From Paragorgia papillata (Eukaryota > Cnidaria > Anthozoa > Scleralcyonacea > Coralliidae): 64,000 bases of DNA. Position 1 is the first letter of the stretch. Each line of letters begins with the position of its first letter. Positions 46,950 to 58,016 of the stretch are shown here, piece after piece. Position numbers and translations under genes: made by a program. The notes under the pieces were generated by a model. That model searched no databases and was not told the origin of the DNA. It worked only from the letters and a program-made list of their open reading frames with translations. The stretch is taken from assembly GCA_035771165.1 (NCBI GenBank), contig JAWNZC010000446.1, forward strand, positions 1,612,001 through 1,676,000. The letters are read 5' to 3'.

Positions 46950-49900
46950 ATGTATTTACTAACAAGTGTTTTGCTCGTTTTTGTGTTTAGATGGACATTG
47001 ATTAACGGTGCGGGCTCTGTTCAAGAAATCGGCAATGGTGTAAGTTGTGCTATTCGACGAATTTAGTGAACAAATATCATCAAATATAAACTTCAGTTTC
47101 GTTATTAAATATTTTCTTGCAGAAAAATATTTATATTCCTGAGCCGTGTAACAGCAAAACCGAAGGAAAATTTGCCATGGTAAAAAATAAACATGGGGAA
47201 GATAAGCTTTCGGTTTGCGTTCAGGAGGGAAAATTTCGCTGGAAAACGGGAAAAGGTACGTAAATATTCAACGATTTTTGCACTCGATCGACAAGCCGTG
47301 TTTCAAGTTCGAGTTACATCTATGTATATATAATTAGTCAGGTTGGCGTTTAAGCTAGGAGGAAAACGCGCTGGTGAGCTGGTTAGCTTTAAGCAAAAGG
47401 CGGTAAACAGGCTAGTAATCAGGTCAGCGTTGAACTCATTCATGTCCGCAGGCTTTCCTATATAGAGGTAAATAGAATCGTTTGGCGTTAGGAACGAGTT
47501 AATTTAAGTTAAAGCTAGGCAGTATACACGCTATAGCTGGATCGGATTGGCTAGACGTTGATGACGACGATGATGATAAAAGTATATAAAGATGATAAGG
47601 ATAATAATGAACTGTTCCATAAATGAAGCAAAACACAACACAGCAAGAATACAACATGTATAAAAATAAATCTAAGATTGGTTTGTATAGCTAGGGTATT
47701 TCATCTTTATAACACAGTAAAGTTTGTTTCTGCTAGCTATAGATTTTATTAAAATAGTTTAGAATAAAAGAATGACCGAGCTTTCGGACTAACGGATATT
47801 AAAAACAAATAACGGATGTTAAAAAGGTTTGATCTTACAGTTGCTGAAAAACCGGCTGAGAAACTTGGATCGATGTTAACCAAGGTCAAAGATAGAGTCC
47901 CAAAGGAGAAACAAACTGGCATTGTCTAATATATCGGTGAAACAGGCAGAGCATTGGAAACTCGAAAGCGAGAAATAACATATTATAGAAGTGCATGTTA
48001 CGCAAAGAAATACTGGACATCTGCCCTTGCCGAACATATAAAGACAACAGGACATAATGTCGATTGGGAAAACATGCGATCAATTGTGAAAGAAAGTAGA
48101 TGGTGTTAAAGAAGGTGGAGTGAAGCGTGTATATTATTTCAAAGACTGAGGGAGCTATAGCTAACCGAGATTGCGGGAGAACGTTATCTGATGTTAGTCC
48201 TTTCTGCCCTGACGATGAACGCTTAGTTCGTAAGCTCGGTCATTCTTTTATTTTAAACTATTTTAATAAAAATCTATAGCCAGCAGAAACAAACTGTGTT
48301 ATAAAAATGTATAAAAATACTTCCCTAAATATAATTATCATAAACATAATTCATGTCATATCATCTTAACGTTGTTACTTTTTATAGCACCCAATCGTAC
48401 AGAGCAAGAAGTGAAACGATTTGAAGATTTTGAAAATGAACAAGATGCATGGGAAAGGAAAGGTAAATCAAATATAGTTTTATATATATACATTGGAAAT
48501 TTACTTGATATAGTTGTGTATATATGTAGATTTTATTTGGTTGTTTTAGTTCATTTTACTGTTTAATTAAGTTCAGTTTACTGTTTAAAAAGTTAAGTTA
48601 ACTGTTTAACATTGTGAAGCATGCACGAGTTTACTATATGAAGTCGAGTTTACTGTTTAAAGTTGAATTTGCTCTTCGAATTGAGTATACTGTTTAAAAA
48701 GTTGAGTTTACTGCGTGTTTAAAGTTTATTTTACTGTTTAAAGTTGAGTTTACTGTTTAAAAAGTTGAATTTACTGCGTGTTTAAAGTTTATTTTACTGT
48801 TTAAAGTTGAGTTTACTGTTTAAAACTTGAGTTTGGTGTTTAAAGTTGAGTTTCCTGTTTAAAATGTTTAGTTTAAACTGCATGTTTATGAAGTTGTGTA
48901 ATTGCTATTCAAAGTTGAGTTTTCTGTTTAAATTAAGTTGTCTTTACTGTTTAAAGTTGACGTATGCTCTTCAAAGTTGAGTTTATACTATTTAAAGTTG
49001 AGGTTACTGTTTAGATTTGAGTTTATACTGTTTTAAAAGTTAAGATTAATGTTTAAAGTTTAGTTTACGTTGTTTAAATTTGAGTTCACTGTTTAAAGTT
49101 GAACTGTTTGAAATTGAGTTGATTGGGTTAATACTGCTGTCCTTCTCACTTCTATCAATTAAATTATTGACAGAAAAAAGAGATCAACTCGCAGAGGAGT
49201 CAGATAAATATCTCCATAAACGTGGTATGTACACAAGCTAAAATTTTATAATAAATTATATTGTTCAGAAATAGATATAAATAAACTTTTTATCAATCTG
49301 CGTCTTAGAGTATGTTAAATAACAGTTTATGATGTTTCAGCACTTTAATTTCGCAATTGAAAATCGCAAAAATTTGACGTTGCTAAACATAAAAGTCGCG
49401 AAATTTGTATGCGAATTTCTTTCCATGCTTCCAACTTCTGACGTCTTTATTACCTTTGCCTGGATTTTATGTTCAGGTGTAGCAAACGTGTCCTGTTTTA
49501 TACATGCACAACCATTTAGTTTCATCATTTTAAGGACACAGTGTCACCATGACACAAACTTGAAAAAAATATTATTCCTTTCCTTTGTACACAGATATAA
49601 TTTTTGTCTCGTGCAAATCTATTAATTAACCGGTAATTTAAAGTGCCTATGAAACGAAAATTAACTTTGTCTTATTTGAAAGAACATTTAAAATGACAGA
49701 ATAACATCTTTTGCAGTTTTTCGTTTCCTTGCTTCGTTGTCGAGATATTTCAGTTTGTTTGATATGCAAATTAAACATTTTGACGTCACATTTGGAGAAG
49801 GTTATATATGTTTGCTATTATTAAACCTGATTAATTCGAAAGAAGCGTGTAGGCGTCTTTCTTCCACAACACTATATACATTTATAAAATAACATTTTGA

Positions 49901-51332
49901 AAACAAGCGCGGCGATTGGTTGAAAGCCGTGTTTCTATAACTTTATGGAAACACGGCAAGGTCCACGCCATTCAATACGCCATCATACGCCATTATGAAG
50001 AGTAAGGAGAATTTACGCTTTGATGCAGTGATTATTTTTACGTTCTATACCTATTTTCGACAGGTTATTTTATAAAGGAAATAGAAAACATTTTTTCCGT
50101 GTTCCCATACAGTTTTAGAAACACTTGTGGAAGTTTGGGAGAACTCGAAATAGCGTGGAAACACTCGCCCATGCGGGCTCGTGTTCCCACTACAATTTCT
50201 CGTTCTCCCAAACTTCCACTCGTGTTTCTATAACTCTATGGAAACACGGAAAATGTTTTCTATTTCTTAAGTAGAATTTTTAAGTGATTATATATACAGC
50301 TAAATCAATTAAGGTTGTCCTGGCCAACGCCAAAAGGTCAAAGCCAAGCGCGTAAAGTACGATGGGAATCACTATATTTATAAATAGCAAAGCACACACA
50401 TTTATCATACAAATAAACCAAACTTGTCTCTCTGGGGATTATTAACGAGCATTTTCGCGCTTGGCTTTGACCTTTGGTTTTGGCCAGGACAACGTTAATT
50501 GATTTAGATGTATTTGATAATAGCAAAGATAAATAACCTTCTCCGATAACTCATTATGCTGATATGCCACGTCAAGATGCTTAATTTATATAAACGAACT
50601 AAGATATCTCAAAAACGAAGCAAGGAAACGAAAAACTGCAAAAGATGTTATTTTGTCATTTTAAGTGTTCTTTCAAATAAAAAAGACTTAATTTTCGCTT
50701 CATAGGCACTTTTGCCTAAAAATTTTTATTTTACAGTTGTTTTAAGGGAACGTGCTAAGTGTATGTGCGGATGGGTCCCTATCGATTCTTCATGCTATTA
50801 CTTCAGCACAAAAAAAGACACCTGGTTGAACGCAAGATCTTATTGTCTGAGCCATGGTGGCGACCTGGCCGTCCCTATAAACCCCGTTCAAAATAACCGA
50901 ATCTGGAAAACTGCACAAGTGTCCGGCCATTCTTTCACTTGGATTGGTCTTGAAAGACATTCCATGGACCAAAAATTTTACACGGTTTATGGATTACAGC
51001 CGACATATACAAACTGGAACATAGGGGAACCAAACAACTCAGGTGGTAATGAACATTGTACACACTTGCTGAACACAAAAAATTCTTGGAATGACAGACC
51101 TTGTGCTGGAAAATGGCATTACGTGTGCGAGCATAAGCAGATAAAATGTAAGTTAAAATGTATTCATTTTAAATAATGCCTTATTTTATTTTAACCAATC
51201 TAGATTTTGTTTTTGTTTACACTTTTGTCAGGCGATCCCCTACGCGAGCAAAGCCTCTTGAATGTTGAGAAGCGAAAGAAAGAAGGCTCTTTAAACACTC
51301 CTGGGGAAAATGTCTACACATGCGCTCCATAG
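46950..51332 (+). CDS. Secreted C-type lectin (six exons)
   Basis: Reconstructed exons: 46950-47039, 47123-47255, 48388-48462, 49174-49224, 50737-51147, 51232-51332, all with GT-AG borders and compatible phases, giving about 286 aa. Exon 1 encodes a signal peptide (MYLLTSVLLVFVF). Exon 2 gives a small module with two cysteines (EPCNSKTEG ... LSVCVQEGKFRW). Exons 3-4 are a charged Glu/Lys linker, possibly helical. Exon 5 is a complete C-type lectin domain (about residues 125-250) with N-terminal CMCGW, WIGL, EPN at 214-216 and WND at 234-236. EPN plus WND are the calcium and mannose-type sugar ligands known in this family. Exon 6 adds DPLREQ... and a short tail with one Cys. If the exon 5 donor were unused, translation would end at 51176. 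Such lectins are candidates for glycan or microbe recognition; this is inference. Confidence 0.85.
47708..48309 (+). mobile_element. Penelope-like element fragment (GIY-YIG endonuclease) bounded by inverted repeats
   Basis: Plus-strand translation from 47846 gives KVKDRVPKEKQTGIV, a stop, YIGETGRALETRKRE, then SALAEHIKTTGHNVDWEN and later LTENRDCGRTLSD, the order typical of Penelope GIY-YIG domains. In-frame stops show it is dead. It is flanked by ~85-bp inverted repeats (TTTGTTTCTGCTAGCTATAG at about 47730 and its complement near 48275), consistent with the inverted terminal repeats known for some Penelope-like elements. Lies in lectin intron 2. Confidence 0.85.
48555..49125. repeat. GTTTACTGTTTAAAGTTGA minisatellite in lectin intron 3
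   Basis: Over 25 decayed copies of a 19-25-bp unit centred on TTTACTGTTTAAAGTTGAG, with spacers of AAAAGTTGAATTTACTGCGTG in part of the array. Confidence 0.85.
49526..49640. repeat. Partial copy of the 30.5/57.6-kb dispersed repeat
   Basis: CACAGTGTCACCATGACACA and ATTATTCCTTTCCTTTG...TAATTTTTGTCTCGTGCAAA match the 57.6-kb copy, with the middle deleted. The TTAA-flanked element at 49642 interrupts its 3' end. Confidence 0.7.
49642..50710. mobile_element. TTAA-associated (Kolobok-like) element with nested MITEs, in lectin intron 4
   Basis: TIRs of about 200 bp: left AGTGCCTATGAAACGAAAAT, right complement AGTGCCTATGAAGCGAAAAT. TTAA precedes the left end (49638-49641); the right flank now reads TTTG. 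Same family as 32237-32659. Two further foldbacks lie inside: 50087-50270 (arms GAAATAGAAAACATTTTTTC ... with GTGTTTC palindromes) and 50308-50506 (arms GGTTGTCCTGGCCAACGCC and complement). The right end is 26 bp from the lectin exon 5 start. Confidence 0.75.
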
Positions 51333-52705
51333 CTCAAGTGGATAATATTAGCTAATAATTACTTCAAAAACTTTGATGCTACTTCTCAACTTAATCCGAT
51401 AACGTCTCGAAAGTATGTGCACACGGCTGTCTAAAAGAGCAGTATGTAACGATGGGATTTTGTGCTTCAACAAAATTCATCATCCACCATCCATAAACAA
51501 ATACAGAAACTATTATTATATAGTAAAATTTATCCAAACCTCAATGTTGTGGTTCTGCGAAGAGTATCAAACATTCTGTCAGTCAAATTCAAGTTTAAAA
51601 TATAAGAAGCTGTTAATTATTTAAAAATTTTAACCTGCTTGTGTTATCAACAAAGTTTCATTGTTATCAACGCTATACGCCAAATTATCACATTTCCTTT
51701 GGTTATATGTTTATTGGCTGCTGACCAAAACAATTTTGTTTTCATCCTTGATCCTGGTTAATATTTTGGGCTCATTTTTTGAGATGGTTAATATTGAGGC
51801 CTTATTTAAGATGGCTGCCAGTGTGATTGTCTTATGCCACCTAATCTTGATAAAAAAAAACCCGGACCATACAGCAGTTAGAAACTGCGTTTACCTTGAA
51901 ACACGGGAAAATATGATAAAAATCTATTTAATAATATATATTGGAGTCAGATTTATTCCTGTATTCAGCTATAGCTAATCCTATAAATAAAGCCTGGTAA
52001 ACACGCTAGTGGGTTAGCGTACCAACCAAACAGTAAGGGAAACTCGGTTTCCGACGAAGGTTAGGGTTTTTGCTTGGGTTACAAAAATAATCTTACTGAT
52101 CGACGTGCTAATGTCGCGGTTCGTTGCGGCACACATGGTTTCGAGTCAGAACTCCATAAGAAAAGTGTCGGGGGGAAAACACAAAAAAAATCATCTTTCA
52201 AAAAGACTTAAGTCTACCCTCCCCTTAATTAATGTGCTCAAACCAAAAATCACTAGATGCTATTTTTCCTTCTTTTATAGGGTAATTAGAGCAGTACAAT
52301 GGATTACGGACAATGACCTTGTTGGCGAAAACTAACTGGCGATTATTTGTTGTTGAACTTTTTTAATTACGAGTATAGCGACTATAAAGAGGCATTCATG
52401 TAATAGTATAGACATAGGGCAATATAAGCCACTGCACTTTCCCGCCTTAATAATAAATTTAGCCTGTCAAGCAGCCCTCTTTGTAAGAAGTTGGAAGACG
52501 AGGTAGAATGGGGCCTGGAACTAAACTCAGCATTTTTTTCAGTTAACGTTCAGATTTTCTGTATTGACATAGTTTTGACTAAAACTTTTTTATACTATTT
52601 TGACGCTCTCTAACTATGTCGAAACGGTATTCAAACTCTTTCCTTACCTCGGCAATCAAACTATAGTCAACGGGTATAGTAATTTAGTCAATCAAAAACC
52701 GTAAA
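51333..52705. other. Intergenic downstream of the lectin
   Basis: AT-rich. Small plus frames at 51415, 51661 and 52105 have no recognisable domain. No repeat of note. Confidence 0.45.
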
Positions 52706-53373
52706 TGCAGGTTTTAATGTTTTATTAAGTTAATCATTTTTCAAACATTGTTAAATATATTGCACGAAAAAAAATCGCTTAACAACAATCATATGCTGGA
52801 GTCACAAATGCAGTGGTTTGGGTGGTGGTGGGGGGGGGGGGGGGGGGGGAGGGTCATGGGGCATGTGTCTTCCTTAAAATTTATTGTGTCTTCTAATTGA
52901 AATTTGTGCTGTCAAAACAAAGTTCTCAAAATGCATACAGCCATAGGTACACACGCCTTATAAGTTTCACACGAAAATAGTTTCTTTTGTTCAATACTAC
53001 CATCTTATTCGAGTATACATTTTAAGATTGAAATACCTACCAGTTAAGTTGCTACTCGAATATGTCGGTTTTGGAGCTCAGTGAAAACGTCTCTCGATTT
53101 TGTGGAGGACTTTGCCTGCTCAACAGAAAACCCGAATGACTTTGCGATGTATAGCAGTAATGCCCTATAGCATCTCCAATTACCATGCATAGCATATTGT
53201 AAATACGTATCTGTAATGCTAATGAATATATGTATTTTAATTGTTGTTTGTGTACTTTTTTGTATGCATGTCAGCGTAAACGTAGTGTTCAGGCATGCAT
53301 GCATGATCAATTAACGACAACGCAGTTAGAACAAGACTCTGTTTTTGAAATGAATGTCGACGAATTTTCTTAC
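52706..53373 (+). repeat. Dispersed repeat, copy 2 (uninterrupted site, poly-G inside)
   Basis: Same sequence as 41802-42776 without the hAT-like insertion. It carries an extra segment with GGTGGTGG and about 20 G residues (52830-52849) where copy 1 has only GGGGTG. Confidence 0.85.
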
Positions 53374-53510
53374 TCGACGTCTCAAGTTCGATTGGTGTCG
53401 ACTTAGGTGATGTTTATACATAAAGAGGGCTGGCCCTCTTTGCCGAGATCTCCCTTGTCAGACAAATCATTGTAAAATTTGTTTTGGTTTAGATAAGAGG
53501 AGCCCTCTTA

Positions 53511-53650
53511 AGGCTGGTTTCATTACGTCCGCTTTGCCCGCGCGGGCGGAGCAGGCTTTGAAAGTTGGAAATATTTTAACTCCCAAGGCGAACTAAACAA
53601 TGCACGCTCCGCCCGCGCGGGAAAAGCGCACGTAATTATTAACTGAGCCT
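53511..53650. mobile_element. MITE with TTA target duplication
   Basis: TTA at 53508-53510 and 53651-53653 flanks TIRs AGGCTGGTTTCATTACGTCC and complement AGGCTCAGTTAATAATTACG, both leading to CCCGCGCGGG cores and GCGGAGC/GCTCCGC. 140 bp, foldback, GC-rich centre. Same TTA signature as the 8.9-kb MITE. Confidence 0.75.
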
Positions 53651-53653
53651 TTA

Positions 53654-54555
53654 AGCTACTGTTACACGATGCGATTTTTCTTGCTACTTGCAACAAATAG
53701 CCTGAACGTAGGTAGCAACTTGCGATTTTGTTGTTTTTGCTATGTTGCAAGTTGCAAGAAAAATTGGATGGGTTCTACTTTTTGCTGCAACATTTCTGGA
53801 GGGACGGGCTGCGTAGAACCTCTGCGACCGGGGGTACAACAATTAACCCAAAAAATTCTTATACTTTGCCACAAGTTCCTTTTGATTTTTTTCTTAAGCG
53901 ACATCTGCATGGCGGTTTTCTCAATAAATAACCTAAAACTAGCCGGGTCCTCTCAAATAAACAGTGGATCTTTATAAACTTGAGAAAAAAGAAGAGCGGC
54001 CATGCTTCCATCATCTGTGTAAAATGTGTATCGCTTATTTTAATATATATAACGTTCTGGCATTTATTAGCGATTATCTTAAGACAGCTCAACAAACGTA
54101 TATTTTATCAGCAAAATATGCAATTGGTACATAAGTGTTTCCAAACAAAATCGCACGTTGCATACTACTTCAACTCGAATTTACAGAAAATACCAAATAA
54201 AATTAAGTTATATAAGTAGTTATCCGAATAACAGAACTAAACTATCAGCACTATATTATATCAATTTAAATAGAAATACAGGTTGGAAGAGACGAGGCTA
54301 AATTTTTATTACTGAAGTGTTTTTGCATATTTTATAGATCATTTACAAGATATCAGAAGCGTTGGCAAGATTTTCTTCAAAGAGTGGCAAACAGGACAAT
54401 TAGCATATATCTGCATGTGGTCAAGGAACTGCTTCGGTAGCGGAGGTAAAGTACGTAGTTTTAAATCTAAGAAAATTTGTAGTTCTGGATTCATTTCTAT
54501 GAAAGAAAGTGCGTTTCTATGTACTGAAGCACACGGGCGCATACAGCATGCATGC
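53654..54555. other. Intergenic, no gene recognised
   Basis: The start has repeated TTGCAAGTTGCAAG and GTAGCAACTTGC motifs that look like another short foldback (53655-53775). The rest shows nothing convincing. Confidence 0.4.
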
Positions 54556-54765
54556 TAGCCTGGTACCCTGGCCCAATTTCAAAAGAAATATGGGCCAGGT
54601 AACCACTAATCTCATTCTCGCGTCATCAGGGCTAAATCCACTTATGACGATTGCAATTTCACTCATAGCCAATAAAAACGATTGAAAATTTCAACCAATA
54701 GGAAAGCAGAAGTTTTTAGTGGTTACCTGGCCCATATTCTTTGATTGGGCCAGGGTACCAGGCTA
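54556..54765. mobile_element. MITE with perfect TAGCCTGGTACCCTGG termini
   Basis: The left end TAGCCTGGTACCCTGGCCCA and the complement at the right end are identical over about 22 bp; arms continue with GGTAACCACTAA / TTAGTGGTTACC. Both flanks contain ATGCATGC, suggesting an ~8-bp duplication, though the palindromic flank makes the exact border unclear. A fragment of the same end sits at 43779. Confidence 0.8.
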
Positions 54766-55057
54766 GATGCATGCACGAGAGGCTGCACGAGTGCTTTTAA
54801 AAAAACCCAGGTGCTCCACGAATATATAATCTTTGAATTGGTAACTGAATTATAGAAATAACAAGACGCCTGGGTCAGGCGTTCACTCGGGCTACTGGCA
54901 AAGTGCGGAGATCTCTTCCGCAGAGGCTCTATACCGCGCGAGCAAAGGTCACACGGCTAATAACTCACCGGAAGTTTGAATAGTAACGGAAGTAAAAAGT
55001 GCAAAAATGCAAAATCGCGAGGGGGAAAAAAACGAGCGGCAACGGAAGTCGATAGAT

Positions 55058-57533
55058 GTTCTAGCGGGTTGTTAACGCGAATCACGGATGACACTGAAAC
55101 GCTTCTAGATTTATTCTTGACTAACGCACCAGAAAAAATCAGTAGTTCAGGGGTTATCCATCTTGGAATAAGTGATCATAGCCTTATATATGGATGTCGG
55201 AAGATCTCTTTTGCAAAAAATCCGCCAAAAGTAATCGAAACTAGAAATCTAAAAAATTATAGATCCGCATTTAATAGCGATTTAGGTATAATCGTCAATT
55301 TCTATGTCATTTTGTGGGATCTGGTTTGAGAGTTCGGGTCCAACATTTGAGAAGTATTCATTAACCGTTTCGGCAATTTCTTGATCATTCTCTATAGTTG
55401 TTTCTCCTTTTTTTATTGTAGGGGTACTCGTGGTTTTCGAAACCCTGCCAATAAGCTGATTAATGTTTTTCCACATTTCTTTCAGCAAATTATTTTCTAA
55501 TTGTGACTGGCAAACTAATGATCCGAATAAGTTATGGGAGCAATTTAAGGCCGCATTTAACCAAACGGCTGAAATACACGCTCCAACAAGGTTACGAAAG
55601 TGATTATGCGCCTTAGCTTATAAAAAAAACTTACTTGGCTTATAAGAAAACTTACTACAAAATCACTATAGATAAAAATAAAGGAAATATGCAAACCGGT
55701 CTCGGATGAATTTAAATTCCAAGACATCACAACTAAAAATGTCACTAAGGCTATTAATAACCTAAAGGAGTCTAAATCTTGTGGCCTTGATAAGATACCT
55801 GCAAAAATTCTTAAGGATTCAAATAAGTTGACGGCACCAATACTGACATATATATTTACTTGTTCCTTACACTCAGGTATCTTTCCAGATGACTGGAAAA
55901 AAGCCAGATTATCACCAATTTACAAAGATGGTGATAAAGAAGAATGCGGAAACTACAGACCGATTTCAGTATTGTCTGTTGTCTCCAAACCTTTTGAGAA
56001 ATTAGTTTATATCCAAATAAACTATTATTTAAAGAAAAATGATATCGTCACAGAACAACAATCTGGTTTTAGGGAAGGGTATTCCGGGGTTTCGACATCG
56101 ATGTCTTTGTTGGCCACAACAAACCAATGGCTGATCAATATGGATTCAGGACACATAAACGGTGTCCTATTTCTTGATCTTAAAAAGGCGTTCGATACTG
56201 TAGATCACAAACTATTGCTTAGAAAACTATACTTATATAGAATAAAAGGAGTAGCATTAAACTGGTTTACTTCTTATCTAAGCAATAGATTACATGTATG
56301 CAAAATTAAAAACAGTACATCATCACCAAATTCAGTTCGATGTGGTGTGCCACAGGGGTCGAATCTAGGACCACTCCTCTTCTTGCTTTATATAAATGAT
56401 CTACCAAATTGTACACCTTCTATGTATGCAGATGATACTAACTTAACAGTAAATGGTAACACAGCAAAAGATTTAGTGTTGAAATTGAATAGTGAACTCA
56501 TTGAGGTTCACAAATGGCTTATTACAAAGAAATTAACTCTTAATATTAAGAAAACAGAATACATGTTGATTGGATCCCGTCAAAGGTTGCTAAATCTTTC
56601 CAATCAATCGGAAATGAAAATTTATATTGATGATAATGAATTAAAGCGAGTATCAACTGCAAAAACACTAGGCATAATTGTTGATGAAAACTTACAATGG
56701 AAAGCACAGATCGACTGCACCAGCAAAAAGATTTCAAAAGCAATTGGGATTTTAAGGCGAGTGAAGCCATTTGTTTCGGAAAACTCACTGAAGACAATAT
56801 ACAACACATTAGTCTTGCCATACTTTGATTATTGTTCACTTGTTTGGGGGAATTGCATTAAATCACTACAAGAAAAAATACAAAAACTCCAAAATAGAGC
56901 TGCCAGAGTCATAACCGGTGACTCGTATGACATCCGCTCAATTGACATTTTAGGACAACTCTCGAGGAAAGGAGAGAACAACAAACTATTAAGTTAGTTA
57001 ACAAAGCATTAAGTGATGAATGCCCACAGAATATATCTAACATGTTTAAGATTTCTATAAATGAGAAATATAAATTAAGAAATAATAATCTTATGCTGGC
57101 GCTGTCGAAACCTAAAACAAATGCAATGAAGAGGAGTTTCAGTTACTTACAGTAGGTGCCAAGGTCTGGAATAAACAAGACATACAAGAACGTAGTTACA
57201 AATTGTCAAATGTAGTTACTCAATGATATGATATATTTTAACTATTTAATTATTCTAACAGTATTGAATTTTAAATATTTTATTACTTACTAGTATTGAA
57301 TAATTCGTAAATTTTTTAAATTTTTAATATTATATGCGTGTACTAACAAACGTTTTAAGTAGTAATAGTAGTTAAAACATTTAATATTTTGTTCTTACTT
57401 CACACAGCCCCATGAAAAGCAACCTTTTTAGTTTTGTATCTTTTAACGTTCTATATATGTACTGTATACAGTATATGTTATGGTTGATGGGTTACCATGT
57501 TAAAATATGATTAAATAAAATAAATAAATAAAA
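55058..57533 (+). mobile_element. Non-LTR retrotransposon (CR1/L2-type LINE), 5'-truncated and rearranged
   Basis: The plus strand at 55058-55290 encodes the end of an APE-type endonuclease (LLDLFLTNAPEK ... GISDHSLIYG). The reverse transcriptase frame runs from about 55694 to 56970: PVSDEFKFQDITTKN, KESKSCGLDKIPAKI, WKKARLSPIYKDGD, NYRPISVLS, FLDLKKAFDTVDH, GVPQGSNLGP, MYADDTNL (catalytic YADD) and AKTLGIIVDENL. A frameshift near 56960 is followed by EERREQQTIKLVNKALSDEC, then stops. A segment at 55282-55495 is inverted relative to the rest. The 3' end has (AAAT)n. Non-functional. Confidence 0.9.
55828..56997 (+). pseudogene. LINE reverse transcriptase reading frame (dead copy)
   Basis: A 390-codon open stretch with most reverse transcriptase motifs, including AFDTVDH and the catalytic MYADD. 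It has no proper start (an in-frame TTG; the same frame continues upstream to about 55694) and loses frame near 56960, before the usual C-terminal tail. Part of the LINE at 55058-57533; not a host gene. Confidence 0.85.
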
Positions 57534-57555
57534 CTCGAGTGTGTACAAGGATGCA

Positions 57556-57811
57556 TTTTTAAAGGCACAGTGTCACCATAATGCAAACTTGAAAAACTTC
57601 GAGTTCAACAAATTCGAGTTCACATGATTAAAATTATGAATATCACACACGTCAAAACGTGGACTAAATAGTCCGTAAGAAAATGCACTAATGACTTACT
57701 CTTTTAACGTTTTAAGAATATTATTCCTTTCCTTTGCACACAAATATAATTTTTGTCTCGTGCAAAACTATTAATTAAGCGGTAATTTCATACGTGGTGC
57801 TTTGCCTTTAT
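57556..57811. mobile_element. MITE of the 30.5-kb family (fullest copy)
   Basis: Ends AAAGGCACAGTGTCACCAT and GTGGTGCTTTGCCTTTA are imperfect inverted repeats. The body matches 30546-30750 in reverse complement and 49526-49640 in part. Starts just after the LINE tail. Confidence 0.65.
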
Positions 57812-58016
57812 CGTGTGAATTGAGGCAACAGCAGTTTGTAAAAAGTGATCTGGTTCTCTACTGGACGACAACGGCGTGACAATCAACATATATATACAGT
57901 AGCACGTACGTTTTTTTTACCAGCTGGCTAACTAATTTACTTACTGATTATATAGTTAATACCTATACTTGATGGTGTGATAGGCAACTTAAATTATCAA
58001 TGTCAGTGAAAGTCCA

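Noticed and set aside
50712..51176. Lectin exon 5 as a self-contained gene ending at 51176
   Set aside because: The frame opens inside intron sequence; a strong acceptor at 50735-50736 and donor GTAAGT at 51148 fit the phase of the other exons, with a good final exon at 51232.
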